In this document: in pieces, positions 15,919 through 24,652 of the stretch
Position numbering within the stretch: position 1 is the first letter of the stretch
Layout of the letters: the number at the start of each line of letters is the position of its first letter
NCBI RefSeq assembly: GCF_003201205.1
Contig: NZ_QICN01000003.1
Span: 248,001-312,000, forward strand
Direction of reading: 5' to 3'
DNA length: 64,000 bases
Source of the DNA: Sinimarinibacterium flocculans
GTDB lineage: Bacteria > Pseudomonadota > Gammaproteobacteria > Nevskiales > Nevskiaceae
The notes under the pieces: model-generated
The model's database searches: none
Seen by the model: only the letters and a program-made list of their open reading frames with translations
What the model was told of the DNA's origin: nothing
Made by a program: the position numbers and the translations under genes

Positions 15919-16860
15919 ATGAGTGAGATCGAGCTGCACCGCAAACTGCTCGGCGATGCCCCGCGCAATCGCGCGTTCTTCGATGCCCTGAGCCGGGTGA
16001 TCCGTCCGGGCGAGTCGACCGTGCTCGACATCGGCGCCGGCACCGGCTTTCTCAGCTTTCTCGCGCGCAGGCTCGGCGCGAAGCAGTGCACCCTGATCGA
16101 ATATGCCGACACGATCGAGCTCGCGGAGGCCCTGGCGCGCGCGAACCGCATCGACGGCCTGCAGTTCCTGCGGGCACACTCGGCCGAGGTCCGGCGCAAG
16201 CTCGCGGCCGACATCGTGGTGACCGAGACGCTCGGCAATTTCGCGCTGGAGGAGGGTTTTCTCGAAACCGCGATCGACGCGCGGCGGTTCCTCAAGCCCG
16301 GCGGCGTCATCCTGCCCTCGCGGCTGCGCCAGTTCGCTGCGCCCGTCGTCAGTGACCGGCTGCAGCGCGACATCGACATCTGGCCCCGTGTCGGTTACGA
16401 CCTCGACCTCTCGGCGGCGCGCGAGATCAGTCTCAACAACATGTATGTGCGCAGCATCGGCGCGGACGACGTTGGCGGGGAGCCCTTTATCCAGTGCTGG
16501 GACGATCTCGATCTGCGCCCGCAATGCCCGGCGCCGCCGAGCAAACGCACGCGTGTGCTGCGCTGGAGCGCGGACGAGACCGGCCTGCAGCTGCACGGCT
16601 TCGCGCTGTGGTGGGAGGCCGAGCTGATCCCGGGCATCGTGCTGAAGACGTCGCCCCACGCGCCGCCGACACACTGGGAGCAGATCTATCTGCCGCTGCT
16701 CCGCGACGTGACGCTCGAGCCCGCAGACGACGTCGAACTGGAGCTGACCTGCGACACCCGGCCCGATGTCGGCGTACGCCTGGTCTGGAAGACGATCCAC
16801 CGGCGCGGACGTCGCGTCATCGCCGAGCAGCGCCAGGACAGCCTGCGCGGTCAGCTTTGA
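15919..16860 (+). CDS. PRMT-like class I methyltransferase
   Basis: A 313-residue protein with the layout of protein arginine methyltransferases. The SAM loop is VLDIGAGTG (35-43) with E61 for the ribose. A double-glutamate loop has E103 and E112 nine residues apart, as in PRMTs, and a THW loop is at 251-253 ([12 protein letters not shown]). The C-terminal beta-rich part is like the PRMT barrel. If active it would methylate arginine or a similar guanidino or amine group; bacterial substrates are barely known. It follows the tRNA by 99 bp and overlaps the convergent YkgJ-family gene by 10 bp. A non-PRMT small-molecule role cannot be excluded. Confidence 0.8.
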   Translation: MSEIELHRKLLGDAPRNRAFFDALSRVIRPGESTVLDIGAGTGFLSFLARRLGAKQCTLIEYADTIELAEALARANRIDGLQFLRAHSAEVRRKLAADIVVTETLGNFALEEGFLETAIDARRFLKPGGVILPSRLRQFAAPVVSDRLQRDIDIWPRVGYDLDLSAAREISLNNMYVRSIGADDVGGEPFIQCWDDLDLRPQCPAPPSKRTRVLRWSADETGLQLHGFALWWEAELIPGIVLKTSPHAPPTHWEQIYLPLLRDVTLEPADDVELELTCDTRPDVGVRLVWKTIHRRGRRVIAEQRQDSLRGQL

Positions 16861-17129
16861 GGAGCCGTCGCCTGCTCGAGCCGGCTCAGGTGCTGCAGCG
16901 CCTGCTCGCGCGTCTCGCCGCACATCTCGACGCTGGCACGCAGGCTCGCGCAGACCGCAGGCCGCCGCGGATCGCCGAACAGGCGGCAGCGCAGCGCGTC
17001 ATCGAGCTGCGCGCAGCGCACGCCCGCCGGCTTGGGCGCCGGAGCCTTTCCCGGTCCGGCCATGCCCGGAATCGGCGACGAGATCGACGGCGCGATGCAG
17101 CAGGCGCCGCAGCCGGCGCGGCAGTTCAT
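16851..17129 (-). CDS. YkgJ-family cysteine-cluster protein
   Basis: A 92-residue protein of the YkgJ (UPF0153) family, marked by the N-terminal cluster [11 protein letters not shown] with C3, C7, C10 and C11 and later Cys at 39, 48, 60 and 70. These residues probably bind zinc or an Fe-S centre; the function is unknown. The start ATG at 17129 places the cysteine cluster at the N-terminus, as in the family. The longer frame upstream is antisense to tesB and was rejected. It converges on and overlaps the PRMT-like gene by 10 bp. Divergent tesB begins 87 bp away. Confidence 0.85.
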   Translation of the reverse strand: MNCRAGCGACCIAPSISSPIPGMAGPGKAPAPKPAGVRCAQLDDALRCRLFGDPRRPAVCASLRASVEMCGETREQALQHLSRLEQATAPQS

Positions 17130-17216
17130 CGGCGCCCTCGCACCGCGCGGCGCCGAGTGGTCCAATCCACCGGGCAATCCAGTAGTCTTGAGCGCTGATT
17201 TCGCTGCCGCCGCATC

Positions 17217-18104
17217 ATGAATCGCATTCTGCAGGATCTGGTCAATCTGCTCGACCTCGAGAATCTGGAAGTCAATCTGTTCCGCGGTCAGTCGCGCGAT
17301 CTGGGCGGCAAGAGCGTGTTCGGCGGGCAGGTCATCGGCCAGGCCCTGGTCGGTGCGAGCCGGACGATCGCCGCCGGCGTACCGCATTCGCTGCACGCCT
17401 ACTTCCTGCGCCCGGGCGACATGAGCCTGCCGATCGTCTACGAGGTCGACCGCGTGCGCGACGGCCGCACGTTCACGACGCGTCGTGTGCAGGCGATCCA
17501 GAACGGCCAGCCGATCCTGTCGATGATCGTCTCGTTCCAGCGCGAGGAGCAGGGGCTCGAACACCAGCAGGCGATGCCCGACGTGCCGCCGCCGGACAAG
17601 CTGCGCAACTCGCGCGACCTGCACGACGACTGGCTGCAATCGATCCCCGACGTTTCCGACCGCGTGTTCCACGCGATGACGCGCGAACTGGCCATCGAGT
17701 TCAAGCCGGTCGAACCGTGGAATCCGCTGCGCCCGGAAGTGCGGCCGGCGCAGCAGCACATCTGGTTCCGCGCCGCCGGCAAGCTGCCGGACAACCCGAT
17801 GCTGCACCGCTGCGTGCTGGCCTATGCGTCGGACTTCAACCTGCTGTCGACGGCGGTGCGCCCGCACGGCCGCACTTGGTTCGCGGAAGACATGGTGATC
17901 GCCAGCATCGACCATGCGCTGTGGTTCCACCGCGACGTGCGCGTCGACGACTGGCTGCTGTACAGCATGGACTCGCCGACCTCGCAGGGCGCGCGCGGCC
18001 TGTCCCGCGGACTGGTCTACGACCGCCAGGGCCGGCTCGTCGCCAGCGTCGTGCAGGAGAACCTGATGCGCGAGATCAGCGAGGACGCTCCGGATCAGGA
18101 CTGA
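17217..18104 (+). CDS. tesB: Acyl-CoA thioesterase II
   Basis: A 295-residue double hot-dog protein. It shows the TesB signatures [20 protein letters not shown] near residue 22, [11 protein letters not shown], and the C-terminal catalytic region [20 protein letters not shown], with the conserved Asp and the Gln/Ser-containing stretch SPTSQGARG. It hydrolyses medium- to long-chain acyl-CoA in the cytoplasm. The length is typical. It converges on the fatty-acid hydroxylase gene with a 10-bp overlap. Start ATG 17217 fits the conserved N-terminus. It is the first of several lipid-related genes in this part of the window. Confidence 0.95.
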   Translation: MNRILQDLVNLLDLENLEVNLFRGQSRDLGGKSVFGGQVIGQALVGASRTIAAGVPHSLHAYFLRPGDMSLPIVYEVDRVRDGRTFTTRRVQAIQNGQPILSMIVSFQREEQGLEHQQAMPDVPPPDKLRNSRDLHDDWLQSIPDVSDRVFHAMTRELAIEFKPVEPWNPLRPEVRPAQQHIWFRAAGKLPDNPMLHRCVLAYASDFNLLSTAVRPHGRTWFAEDMVIASIDHALWFHRDVRVDDWLLYSMDSPTSQGARGLSRGLVYDRQGRLVASVVQENLMREISEDAPDQD

Positions 18105-19030
18105 GGCAGGCTCAGTCCGCTTGCCGACACATCGTCCGGCCGTTGCCATTCGGGCGGCGCCCACAGGTGCCGCAGGCGTTGCAGCAGCGGTCCCGGCCGA
18201 GCGACGTCACGCCACATGTCGGCGAACTCGTGGACGTTGAGCGTCCAGATGTTGTTCGAGCGGACCTGGCGTGGAATGCCGTAGTCGACCGGCTCGTCCT
18301 CCTCCACGTAGGTCCCGAACCAGCGGTCGAAGATGATCAGCACGCCGCCGTAGTTGCGGTCGATGTACTGCGGATTGCGCCCGTGATGCGCGCGATGGTT
18401 GCTCGGTGTGTCGAACACGTACTCGTACCAGCGCGGCAGCCTGCCGATGACCTCGGTGTGCACGAAGTACTGGTAGGCCAGATCGCAGGCGTAGAGGAAG
18501 AACACCACGCCCGGCGGCACGCCGAGCCACACCAGCGGCATGAAGAACAGCCACCAGCCGGTGATCGAGTACAGCATGCTCTGGCGCAGCGCGGTCGTGA
18601 AGTTCATCTGCTCTTCCGAGTGATGCACCACATGCGCGCTCCAGAACCAGCGGATGCGATGGCTGGCGCGGTGGAACCAGTAGTAGCAGAACTCGACGGC
18701 GACGAAGATCGGCACGATCGTCCACGCGTTGACCGGCACGTCGAACAGTCGATGCTCGTAGATCCACAGGATGACCGCACCGCTGACCAGCGCATGCACC
18801 GCGAACTCGGCGACCTGATAGCTCGCCCCCAGACCCAGGTTGGTCGCCACGTCGCGCCAGCGCGGCAGCGGCCTGGCAGCGGCGCCGCCGGCGGCGCGCT
18901 GCCGCAGGAGCTGCCATTCGACCGCGAACACGATGAGAAACACCGGCGCCATGCCGGTCAGCACGACCTGCTTCCAGTCGACGTTCGGACCGAGCGCGGC
19001 ATGCACGGCCTGGATGAATTCCTGCAGCAT
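18095..19030 (-). CDS. Sterol desaturase/fatty-acid hydroxylase family membrane enzyme
   Basis: A 311-residue integral membrane di-iron enzyme. The histidine boxes are WFHRASHR (H120, H124), HVVHHS (H133, H136, H137) and NHRAHH (H212, H215, H216), set among four or more hydrophobic helices. Family members hydroxylate or desaturate sterols, fatty acids, sphingolipids or carotenoids at the membrane; the substrate here is unknown. I start at ATG 19030 (MLQEFIQAV), because an upstream ATG at 19108 adds a non-conserved stretch with no membrane character. It is divergent from an AraC regulator gene 84 bp away, which may control it, and converges on tesB. Confidence 0.88.
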   Translation of the reverse strand: MLQEFIQAVHAALGPNVDWKQVVLTGMAPVFLIVFAVEWQLLRQRAAGGAAARPLPRWRDVATNLGLGASYQVAEFAVHALVSGAVILWIYEHRLFDVPVNAWTIVPIFVAVEFCYYWFHRASHRIRWFWSAHVVHHSEEQMNFTTALRQSMLYSITGWWLFFMPLVWLGVPPGVVFFLYACDLAYQYFVHTEVIGRLPRWYEYVFDTPSNHRAHHGRNPQYIDRNYGGVLIIFDRWFGTYVEEDEPVDYGIPRQVRSNNIWTLNVHEFADMWRDVARPGPLLQRLRHLWAPPEWQRPDDVSASGLSLPQS

Positions 19031-19113
19031 CGCAACCCTCGCAGAGGAGATCGGGATCGTGCCATCTTCGCCCGGGTGACCCGCACACGTCCTGACATCG
19101 CACGCCAAGGGCC

Positions 19114-20130
19114 ATGACCGCTCGCGCCAACACCGTCGCCGTCGGCTATCTGCATGCGCTGCTGGATTACGCGCGCGGCCATGGCCTTGCGGTCGACACC
19201 CTGCTCGCGGAGCTGCCCTTCGACGCCGCCGACCGCGACGCCCGCGTCACCGAGGCGACGGGTGCCGCCCTGTTCGACCGTGCCGCGACGCTGCTCGGCG
19301 ACGATGCGCTCGGGCTGCACGTCGGCGAGCAGGTACGCCCGGGGCATTACGGCGCGCTGGGCTTCGTCGCGATGAACTGTGCACACCTCGGCGAGGCGCT
19401 CGAGGCCCTGCGCCGCTACCAGGCCCTGGTCATCGATCTCGGCGGGGTCGAGCTGCAGCGCGGCGCCACCGCGCTGACGCTGAGCTGGAACCCGGGCACC
19501 GACGGCCCGTACCGCCAGCTCGCCGAGTTCAACCTCGCCGGCCTCGTCAGTTTCTCGCGCTGGATGGCGGGCGCGCAGGCCCGCCCGCTGCGCATCGACG
19601 TCATGTACGCCCAGCCGGCGGACACGCGCGAACACGCCCGCGTGCTCGGTTGCCCGGTACGCTTCTCGCAAGCCTGCTATCGCGTGACGCTGCCGGCTGC
19701 CGCGCTGGATGCGCCGCTGATCCAGCCCGACCCGGCGATGCGCGAACTGATGCAGCGCCTGGCCGATCAGCAGCTGCGCGCGCTGCCGCGGGGAGAGGAT
19801 TGGCTGGCACAGGCACGTGCGCAGATCGCTCGCCGGCTGCGTCAGCCGCCGGTCGAACTCGACGCGGTGGCGGGCGCCCTCGCCCTGTCGTCACGCAGCC
19901 TGCAGCGCCGGCTGCAGGCCGAGGGCCTGCGCTTCAGCCAGCTGGTCGACGAGGTCCGACGCGAACTCGCCGAACGTCACCTCGCGGATGCGGCGCTCGA
20001 CCTCACCGACATCGCCTTCCTGCTCGGTTACTCCGAGCAGACCGCCTTCCAGCGCGCCTTCAAGCGCTGGACCGGCACCACGCCGGCACAGTGGCGCACG
20101 CAGCACTGCAGGCGCGTCTCCCGGGCATGA
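19114..20130 (+). CDS. AraC-family regulator (OruR/GadX-like architecture)
   Basis: A 338-residue regulator. The N-terminal domain (about 10-210) is of the arabinose-binding-like type found in regulators of lipid and amino-acid genes (VGEQVRPGHYGALGF). The C-terminal AraC domain (about 235-330) has two helix-turn-helix units: LDAVAGALALSSRSLQRRL and DIAFLLGYSEQTAFQRAFKRW. It is divergent from the fatty-acid hydroxylase gene and a likely activator of it. A related AraC gene lies 0.8 kb downstream on the other strand. The effector is unknown. Confidence 0.92.
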   Translation: MTARANTVAVGYLHALLDYARGHGLAVDTLLAELPFDAADRDARVTEATGAALFDRAATLLGDDALGLHVGEQVRPGHYGALGFVAMNCAHLGEALEALRRYQALVIDLGGVELQRGATALTLSWNPGTDGPYRQLAEFNLAGLVSFSRWMAGAQARPLRIDVMYAQPADTREHARVLGCPVRFSQACYRVTLPAAALDAPLIQPDPAMRELMQRLADQQLRALPRGEDWLAQARAQIARRLRQPPVELDAVAGALALSSRSLQRRLQAEGLRFSQLVDEVRRELAERHLADAALDLTDIAFLLGYSEQTAFQRAFKRWTGTTPAQWRTQHCRRVSRA

Positions 20131-20165
20131 TTCCCGGCATGACCGCCGGCCGCACCCGGGAGACG
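20115..20165. repeat. Inverted repeat at the 3' end of the AraC gene
   Basis: An 11-bp perfect inverted repeat, 20115-20125 with 20155-20165, spans the AraC stop codon and lies between two convergent genes. It has no T-tract on either strand. It may be a weak bidirectional terminator or chance. Confidence 0.35.
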
Positions 20166-20182
20166 TCCCTGCCTCGAGGCGA

Positions 20183-20872
20183 TCAATGCCGCACGAAGTC
20201 GGCCTGCATGCGCTCCAGACCGTCGCGGTAGTAGTGAAAGCGCTGGGCGAGGTCGCGGAAGACGTCGCGCACGCCCAGCGTCTCGGCCATGCGGTGGCGC
20301 GAGGCCGTGAAATAGTACGAACTGCCCATCTTGCAGTAGTACTCGAGATCGACCGGCCGGCGCTTGTAGCGATGGCGTGCGTCGATCCAGTCGCGGCAGA
20401 TGCCGGCGAGGAACAGCGCGTAGTTGCCGATGTGCGAGTGCACCACGAAACCGCGTTCCGGCCCGGCCTGCGCCGCCTCGGCGACGAGGTCGACCAGATA
20501 CTGGAAGCGTTGCGCCTCATCCGGCTGCACCGAGTACAGGCGCTCGGCGCGCGTGAACAGGCCGAGCAAGTGAGCGAGGTAGTGGATGGTGCGCCGCTCC
20601 TGCGCGTGACGCCGCCCGGGCAGGGCGCGTCGCAGCAGGATGTCGAAGAACAGTCGCGGCGAAACCTCCAGCCACATCGTCTGCTGGTCGCGGATCGCCT
20701 CGACCACGTAGTCGCTCTCGAGCAGGGATTCGAGCGTCGTCGGGCGCTCGTGCACCATCTGCACGGCCTGCGCCGGATCGATGCCCGGCACGGGAAAGTG
20801 CTCGAACAGAAAGCGCAGGTCCTTCTCGTCGAAGGGCGGCGCACCCACCTGCGCAAAATCCGGCATCTGCAT
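20183..20872 (-). CDS. Unrecognised 229-residue protein
   Basis: I do not recognise the family. The protein is 229 residues, soluble and mainly helical, without signal peptide or membrane helix. Notable stretches are FLFEHFPVPGIDPAQAV (22-38), LLRRALPGRRHAQERRTIHY (79-98), GFVVHSHIGNYALFLAGI (141-158) and aromatic-rich DLEYYCKMGSSYYFTA (175-190). Codon use resembles its neighbours, which supports a real gene; ATG 20872, or the nearby ATG at 20866, is the start. It lies between the 3' end of one AraC gene and that of a second AraC gene, 85 bp downstream of the latter in the same orientation, so it may be co-transcribed with that regulator. Longer frames fusing it to AraC sequence are artefacts. 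Confidence 0.75.
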   Translation of the reverse strand: MQMPDFAQVGAPPFDEKDLRFLFEHFPVPGIDPAQAVQMVHERPTTLESLLESDYVVEAIRDQQTMWLEVSPRLFFDILLRRALPGRRHAQERRTIHYLAHLLGLFTRAERLYSVQPDEAQRFQYLVDLVAEAAQAGPERGFVVHSHIGNYALFLAGICRDWIDARHRYKRRPVDLEYYCKMGSSYYFTASRHRMAETLGVRDVFRDLAQRFHYYRDGLERMQADFVRH

Positions 20873-20957
20873 GCGATGGCTCCGTCGCAAACCGAATCGG
20901 CTCGTGACGGAAATCTTGCAAAACCCGGACCAGACTTGTGAAGCCCCCGGGATGCAT

Positions 20958-21980
20958 TCAGCTGCGGGACACCGCGCGGTCCCGATAGGCGCTGGGCGAA
21001 CAGTTCTCCCAGCGGCGGAACGCGCGCGTGAAACTCGACTGGTCGCCGAAGCCGAGCAGCCAGGCGATCTCGCCGATGCTCGCTCGCGGATCGCGCAGGT
21101 AGCTGCACGCGAGCTGGTGCCGCGTATCGCGCAGCAGCGTGCTGTAGCGTGTCCCCGATTCGGCCAGGCGCCGCTGCAGGCTGCGTTCCGACAGGTGCAG
21201 GGCCGCAGCGACCGCGGCAGCGCCAGGCTCGCCGCGAGACAGCAGGCCGGTGATCGCAGCGCGCACCCGCGCCACGATATCGTCGCGCTGCAGCCGCTCG
21301 AGGTAGCGCTGCACGATCTCGTCGTTGTGCCGTGCCAGCTCCGGGTGGGCGCCGTCGAGCGGTTCGTGCAGTACGGCGGCGTCCAGATACAGCGCGTTCT
21401 CGTCCGCGCTGAACTGCAGCGGCGCGCGGAACAGGCGCTCGAAGGCCGTGCGATGTCGCGGCGCCGCGCGGCGCAGGCGCACCAGTCGTGGCGCAAACTC
21501 GCGACGACCGAGCAGCCCGCGGCACAGGCGCACGATCAGCGCGAGAAAGGCGTCGATCGCCTCGTCCGCCGGCGGCGTCGCCGCGCCGTCGGTGCGGATC
21601 GAGAAGCGCCAGCCGTCCAGTGTCTCGTCGAAGCCGAGCTCGGCGACATCGCTGACCACGGCGAAGTAGCGCAGCATGCGCTCGAAAGCCTCGTGCAGGG
21701 TCGCACTGGCCCCCAACGCATACCCCAGCGCGTGGAAGGTGGTCTGCCCGACATGCCGCGCCACCGTGAGGCCGAAGGCATCGTCGCCTGTGGCGGCGAC
21801 GGCGTGCCGCCACAGGCGGGCGGTCGCCGCCACCGGGTAGCGCGCCGAGGGGTCGTCGAGTAGCGCCGGATCGAGGCCGGCCTCGGCGAACAGGCGCGCG
21901 CTGTCCTGGCCCGCCGCGTCGAGCGCCTTGCGGATGGCTTTGGCCCAGCTCGTCAGCGCGGTGGCCGTCGTTGGCGGCAT
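20958..21980 (-). CDS. AraC-family regulator, probably of the adjacent desaturase
   Basis: A 340-residue regulator with an N-terminal sensor domain (about 20-205; VGQTTFHALGYALGAS) and a C-terminal AraC DNA-binding domain (about 230-335; AAALHLSERSLQRRLAESG and IAWLLGFGDQSSFTRAFRRW). The layout is that of regulators commonly found next to fatty-acid or alkane genes. It is divergent from the desaturase gene with 93 bp between the starts, the usual place for an AraC operator. No direct repeats stand out there. Effector unknown; a fatty acid is plausible from context. Confidence 0.92.
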   Translation of the reverse strand: MPPTTATALTSWAKAIRKALDAAGQDSARLFAEAGLDPALLDDPSARYPVAATARLWRHAVAATGDDAFGLTVARHVGQTTFHALGYALGASATLHEAFERMLRYFAVVSDVAELGFDETLDGWRFSIRTDGAATPPADEAIDAFLALIVRLCRGLLGRREFAPRLVRLRRAAPRHRTAFERLFRAPLQFSADENALYLDAAVLHEPLDGAHPELARHNDEIVQRYLERLQRDDIVARVRAAITGLLSRGEPGAAAVAAALHLSERSLQRRLAESGTRYSTLLRDTRHQLACSYLRDPRASIGEIAWLLGFGDQSSFTRAFRRWENCSPSAYRDRAVSRS

Positions 21981-22073
21981 CGGTCAAGTGCTTGGCGGCT
22001 TCGGTCGGGTACGGCGCCGCGATCGTGCGTACGCTGCGGCACATTCCCTTGTACTTGTTTCGAGGAGCATGCG

Positions 22074-23168
22074 GTGAGCCCGACCCCTCTGGCAAATTCC
22101 ACGACGGCCCATGCCGCCGCCGGCGCGATGAGCGACGCGCAGAAGACCGAGCACATCAAGGCCGTCGTCCTCAAGGCCGGCGCCGACCTGCGGCAGCGCC
22201 ACCCGTGGCTGCGACATCAGAACGCGATCGGCATGGGCATCCTGCTGGCATCGCTGGCCGGCATGACCGGCACCGCCTGGCTCTATCTCGCCGGGCATCT
22301 CGCGTGGTGGCTGTGCCTTCCGGTCGTCGCGATCTTCGCCTCGTTCACGCACGAGCTCGAGCACGACCTGATCCACTGGATGTACTTCCGCAAGCGGCCG
22401 CTGCTGCACCACCTGATGATGGCGCTGGTGTGGCTCGCGCGGCCGAGCACGATCAATCCGTGGATCCGGCGCACGCTGCATTTCCGTCACCACAAGTACT
22501 CGGGCACCGAGAAGGATGCCGAGGAGCGCGGCATCACCAACGGCCGGCCCTGGGGTCTCGCACGCCTGCTGATGCTGGCCGACGCGACGCTCGCCCTGCT
22601 GCTGCGCGTGCCGCAGGCGAAGGACCGCAGGCATCGCCTGCTGCTGCTGATCGGCGGACCGATCGCCTACTTCCCGCTCGGCTGGGCGTTCTGGGGCCTG
22701 TGGTATGTCTTCCTCGGCTACCACGGCGCCAACGCCGTCGCCGCGCTGGCCGGCAGCGAGATCGCCTGGTCGGCGGCGACGCTGGCGCGCATGCAGTGGC
22801 TGAACCCGCTGGTCGTCGTCTGGATCGGGCCGAATGTGCTGCGCAGCTTCTGCCTGCACTTCGTCAGCAGCAACATGCACTACTACGGCGACGTCGAGGA
22901 CGACAACGTCGTCCAGCAGACGCAGGTGCTCAATCCGTGGTGGCTGGTGCCGTTCCAGCTGTTCTGCTTCAACTTCGGCGCCACCCACGCCATCCACCAT
23001 TTCGTCGTCAAGGAGCCGTTCTACGTGCGCCAGTGGACGGCCCGCGAGGCGCACGCGGTGATGCGCGAGATGGGGGTGCGCTTCAACGATTTCGGCTCGT
23101 TCACCCGCGCCAACCGCTGGACGCGGGCCGGCGAGACGGCCGCGGACGGCCTGCCTGCCGCCGGTTGA
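22074..23168 (+). CDS. Membrane fatty-acid desaturase
   Basis: A 364-residue membrane di-iron desaturase. The three histidine boxes are HELEHDLIH (H93, H97, H101), HFRHHKY (H136, H139, H140) and HAIHHFV (H305, H308, H309), with an extra conserved NMHYYGD near 267. At least four hydrophobic helices are visible. It would introduce a double bond into acyl chains, or hydroxylate a related substrate; the AlkB hydroxylase fold is related, but its signature boxes are not present. The GTG start at 22074 is supported by GAGGAG six bases upstream. The neighbouring divergent AraC gene probably controls it. A strong hairpin follows the stop. Confidence 0.88.
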   Translation: MSPTPLANSTTAHAAAGAMSDAQKTEHIKAVVLKAGADLRQRHPWLRHQNAIGMGILLASLAGMTGTAWLYLAGHLAWWLCLPVVAIFASFTHELEHDLIHWMYFRKRPLLHHLMMALVWLARPSTINPWIRRTLHFRHHKYSGTEKDAEERGITNGRPWGLARLLMLADATLALLLRVPQAKDRRHRLLLLIGGPIAYFPLGWAFWGLWYVFLGYHGANAVAALAGSEIAWSAATLARMQWLNPLVVVWIGPNVLRSFCLHFVSSNMHYYGDVEDDNVVQQTQVLNPWWLVPFQLFCFNFGATHAIHHFVVKEPFYVRQWTAREAHAVMREMGVRFNDFGSFTRANRWTRAGETAADGLPAAG

Positions 23169-23173
23169 CCGCA

Positions 23174-23206
23174 GCGCCCGGCCGCGGACGCGCCGCGGCC
23201 GGGCGC
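23174..23206 (+). terminator. GC-rich hairpin after the desaturase gene
   Basis: A perfect 14-bp inverted repeat (23174-23187 with 23193-23206, loop of five) starts six bases past the desaturase stop. No T-tract follows, so it may act as a processing or stabilising hairpin rather than a true terminator. Confidence 0.5.
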
Positions 23207-23257
23207 CAGTCAGTAAACAGTCGTACACTCATCGCCGTCCTTCCCCCGGATCGGCGA

Positions 23258-24550
23258 ATGTCCTCTCTGCCCGCGACACCCCGCACACCGTCTGAGTTCG
23301 CCCAGTGGCGCGGCGCCGCCGATCTCGGCGGCCGCCTGTTCGGCCAGATCGCTCTGCGCGTTCACGAGTGGCACCGGGCGATCTCGGATCTGCCGTTCGA
23401 TGCACTCGCGCGCGCGCCGGGCCTGCGCGAAGGCAGCGCGCCGGTGCGCGCACTGCATGACGGCATCACCGACGGCGTCTACACCGCCGTGCAGCTGACA
23501 GGCACGACCGTGATCGATGCGGCGGCCATGATGCTGCGCGCCATCGAGCGCAGCGCGCTCGCCGAAAACCGTCCGCAACGCGACCTCGGCGCCCACGGAA
23601 CTCAACTCGTCGGCGCGCTCGGCGGCCTGGTCGGAGACGACATGGCGGCGCGGCGCAATCCCCTGGCACCACGGCTCGGTTTCTACGCGGCGCCGGATGG
23701 CGAAGGCAACCGCAGCAGCCGGCGCCTCGAGCTGCGACGCGATGCGCTCGCGGTCGCCTGCCCGGATGCGCGCCCGCGCCTGGCGATCTTCGTGCACGGC
23801 CTGTGCTGCACCGAGCATGCATGGTCGCTGTACCGCGACGAACAGCCCGCCGATGCCGCCGACTACGGAACGCGCATCGCCGCACTCGGCTACTCGCCGC
23901 TGTATCTGCGTTACAACAGCGGCCTGCACATCTCACAGAACGGCCGGTTGTTCGCGCGGGCGCTGGACCGGTTGTTCGCCGAATGGCCGGTGCCGGTCGA
24001 AAACGTCGTGCTCATCGGCCACAGCATGGGCGGACTGGTCGCACGGGCCGCCGCGCACAGCGGTGCGCAGCGCCGGGCCCCGTGGACCGACAAGGTTTCG
24101 CACGTGTTCTGCATCGGCTCGCCACATCTCGGGGCGCCGCTCGAGCAGGCGGTGAATCTCGGTGTCGCGCACATGCGGCGCTATGCCCTGAGCCGTCCGC
24201 TCGCGCAGTTGCTCGGCAGCCGCTCCGCAGGCATCAAGGACCTGCGCCAGGGCGCGACCCACGACAGTGACTGGCGCGGCCGCGATCCCGACGCCCTGGG
24301 GCCGACGCCGCGTGCGGCGATCGCGCGGATCGCAGGGGCGCGCTACCACTTCCTCGGCAGCACGCTCGGCAATGCCGCGAACGATCGTCTCGCCCGCACG
24401 CTCGGCGACGGTCTCGTCGACCTGCCCAGTGCGACCGCGCGCGAACTCGCCGATGCCGACAGCGCGACCCTGACGCGCGTGCACCACATCCGCCTGCTCA
24501 ATCACCCGCTGGTCTGGCACTGGCTCGACGCGCGGCTGCGCGGACACTGA
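23258..24550 (+). CDS. Alpha/beta-hydrolase, PGAP1/lipase-like
   Basis: A 430-residue hydrolase. Residues 165-430 carry the fold: the oxyanion stretch LAIFVHGLCCTEHAW, the nucleophile elbow IGHSMGG (S256), and GSPHLGAPLEQAVN, a feature of PGAP1-like and GPI-deacylase-type lipases. The N-terminal 150 residues are helical and lack a signal peptide, so it is cytoplasmic or peripheral. A late His in HHIRLLNHP is the likely catalytic base. It probably acts on an acyl ester or polyester; context (desaturase, thioesterase, hydroxylase) favours lipids. Start ATG 23258 follows a short gap after the desaturase gene. Specificity is unknown. Confidence 0.82.
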   Translation: MSSLPATPRTPSEFAQWRGAADLGGRLFGQIALRVHEWHRAISDLPFDALARAPGLREGSAPVRALHDGITDGVYTAVQLTGTTVIDAAAMMLRAIERSALAENRPQRDLGAHGTQLVGALGGLVGDDMAARRNPLAPRLGFYAAPDGEGNRSSRRLELRRDALAVACPDARPRLAIFVHGLCCTEHAWSLYRDEQPADAADYGTRIAALGYSPLYLRYNSGLHISQNGRLFARALDRLFAEWPVPVENVVLIGHSMGGLVARAAAHSGAQRRAPWTDKVSHVFCIGSPHLGAPLEQAVNLGVAHMRRYALSRPLAQLLGSRSAGIKDLRQGATHDSDWRGRDPDALGPTPRAAIARIAGARYHFLGSTLGNAANDRLARTLGDGLVDLPSATARELADADSATLTRVHHIRLLNHPLVWHWLDARLRGH

Positions 24551-24608
24551 CCGACCGACCCGGCGCCGGCCATGGCGGCCCGCGGGCCGGCGATTCGCGG
24601 GCTTTTAC

Positions 24609-24640
24609 TAGACACTTGTCTAACTTGTGACACTGTGTCA
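24609..24640 (+). promoter_or_regulatory. Double palindrome, probable TetR operator
   Basis: Two palindromes lie side by side in the tetR leader: TAGACACTTGTCTA at 24609-24622 and TGACACTGTGTCA at 24628-24640, 13 bases before the ATG. Both share the ACAC/TGT core, as expected of tandem sites for one dimeric repressor. They are well placed for autoregulation of the whole efflux operon. Confidence 0.65.
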
Positions 24641-24652
24641 GAGTCCGGCGTC

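Noticed and set aside
20183-21496. A frame apparently fusing AraC-antisense sequence to the 229-residue protein
   Set aside because: The upstream part is a frame-shifted shadow of the AraC gene and the real start is at 20872.
21971-24550. A frame joining desaturase-shifted sequence to the hydrolase
   Set aside because: The first part is out of frame with the desaturase; the hydrolase starts at 23258.
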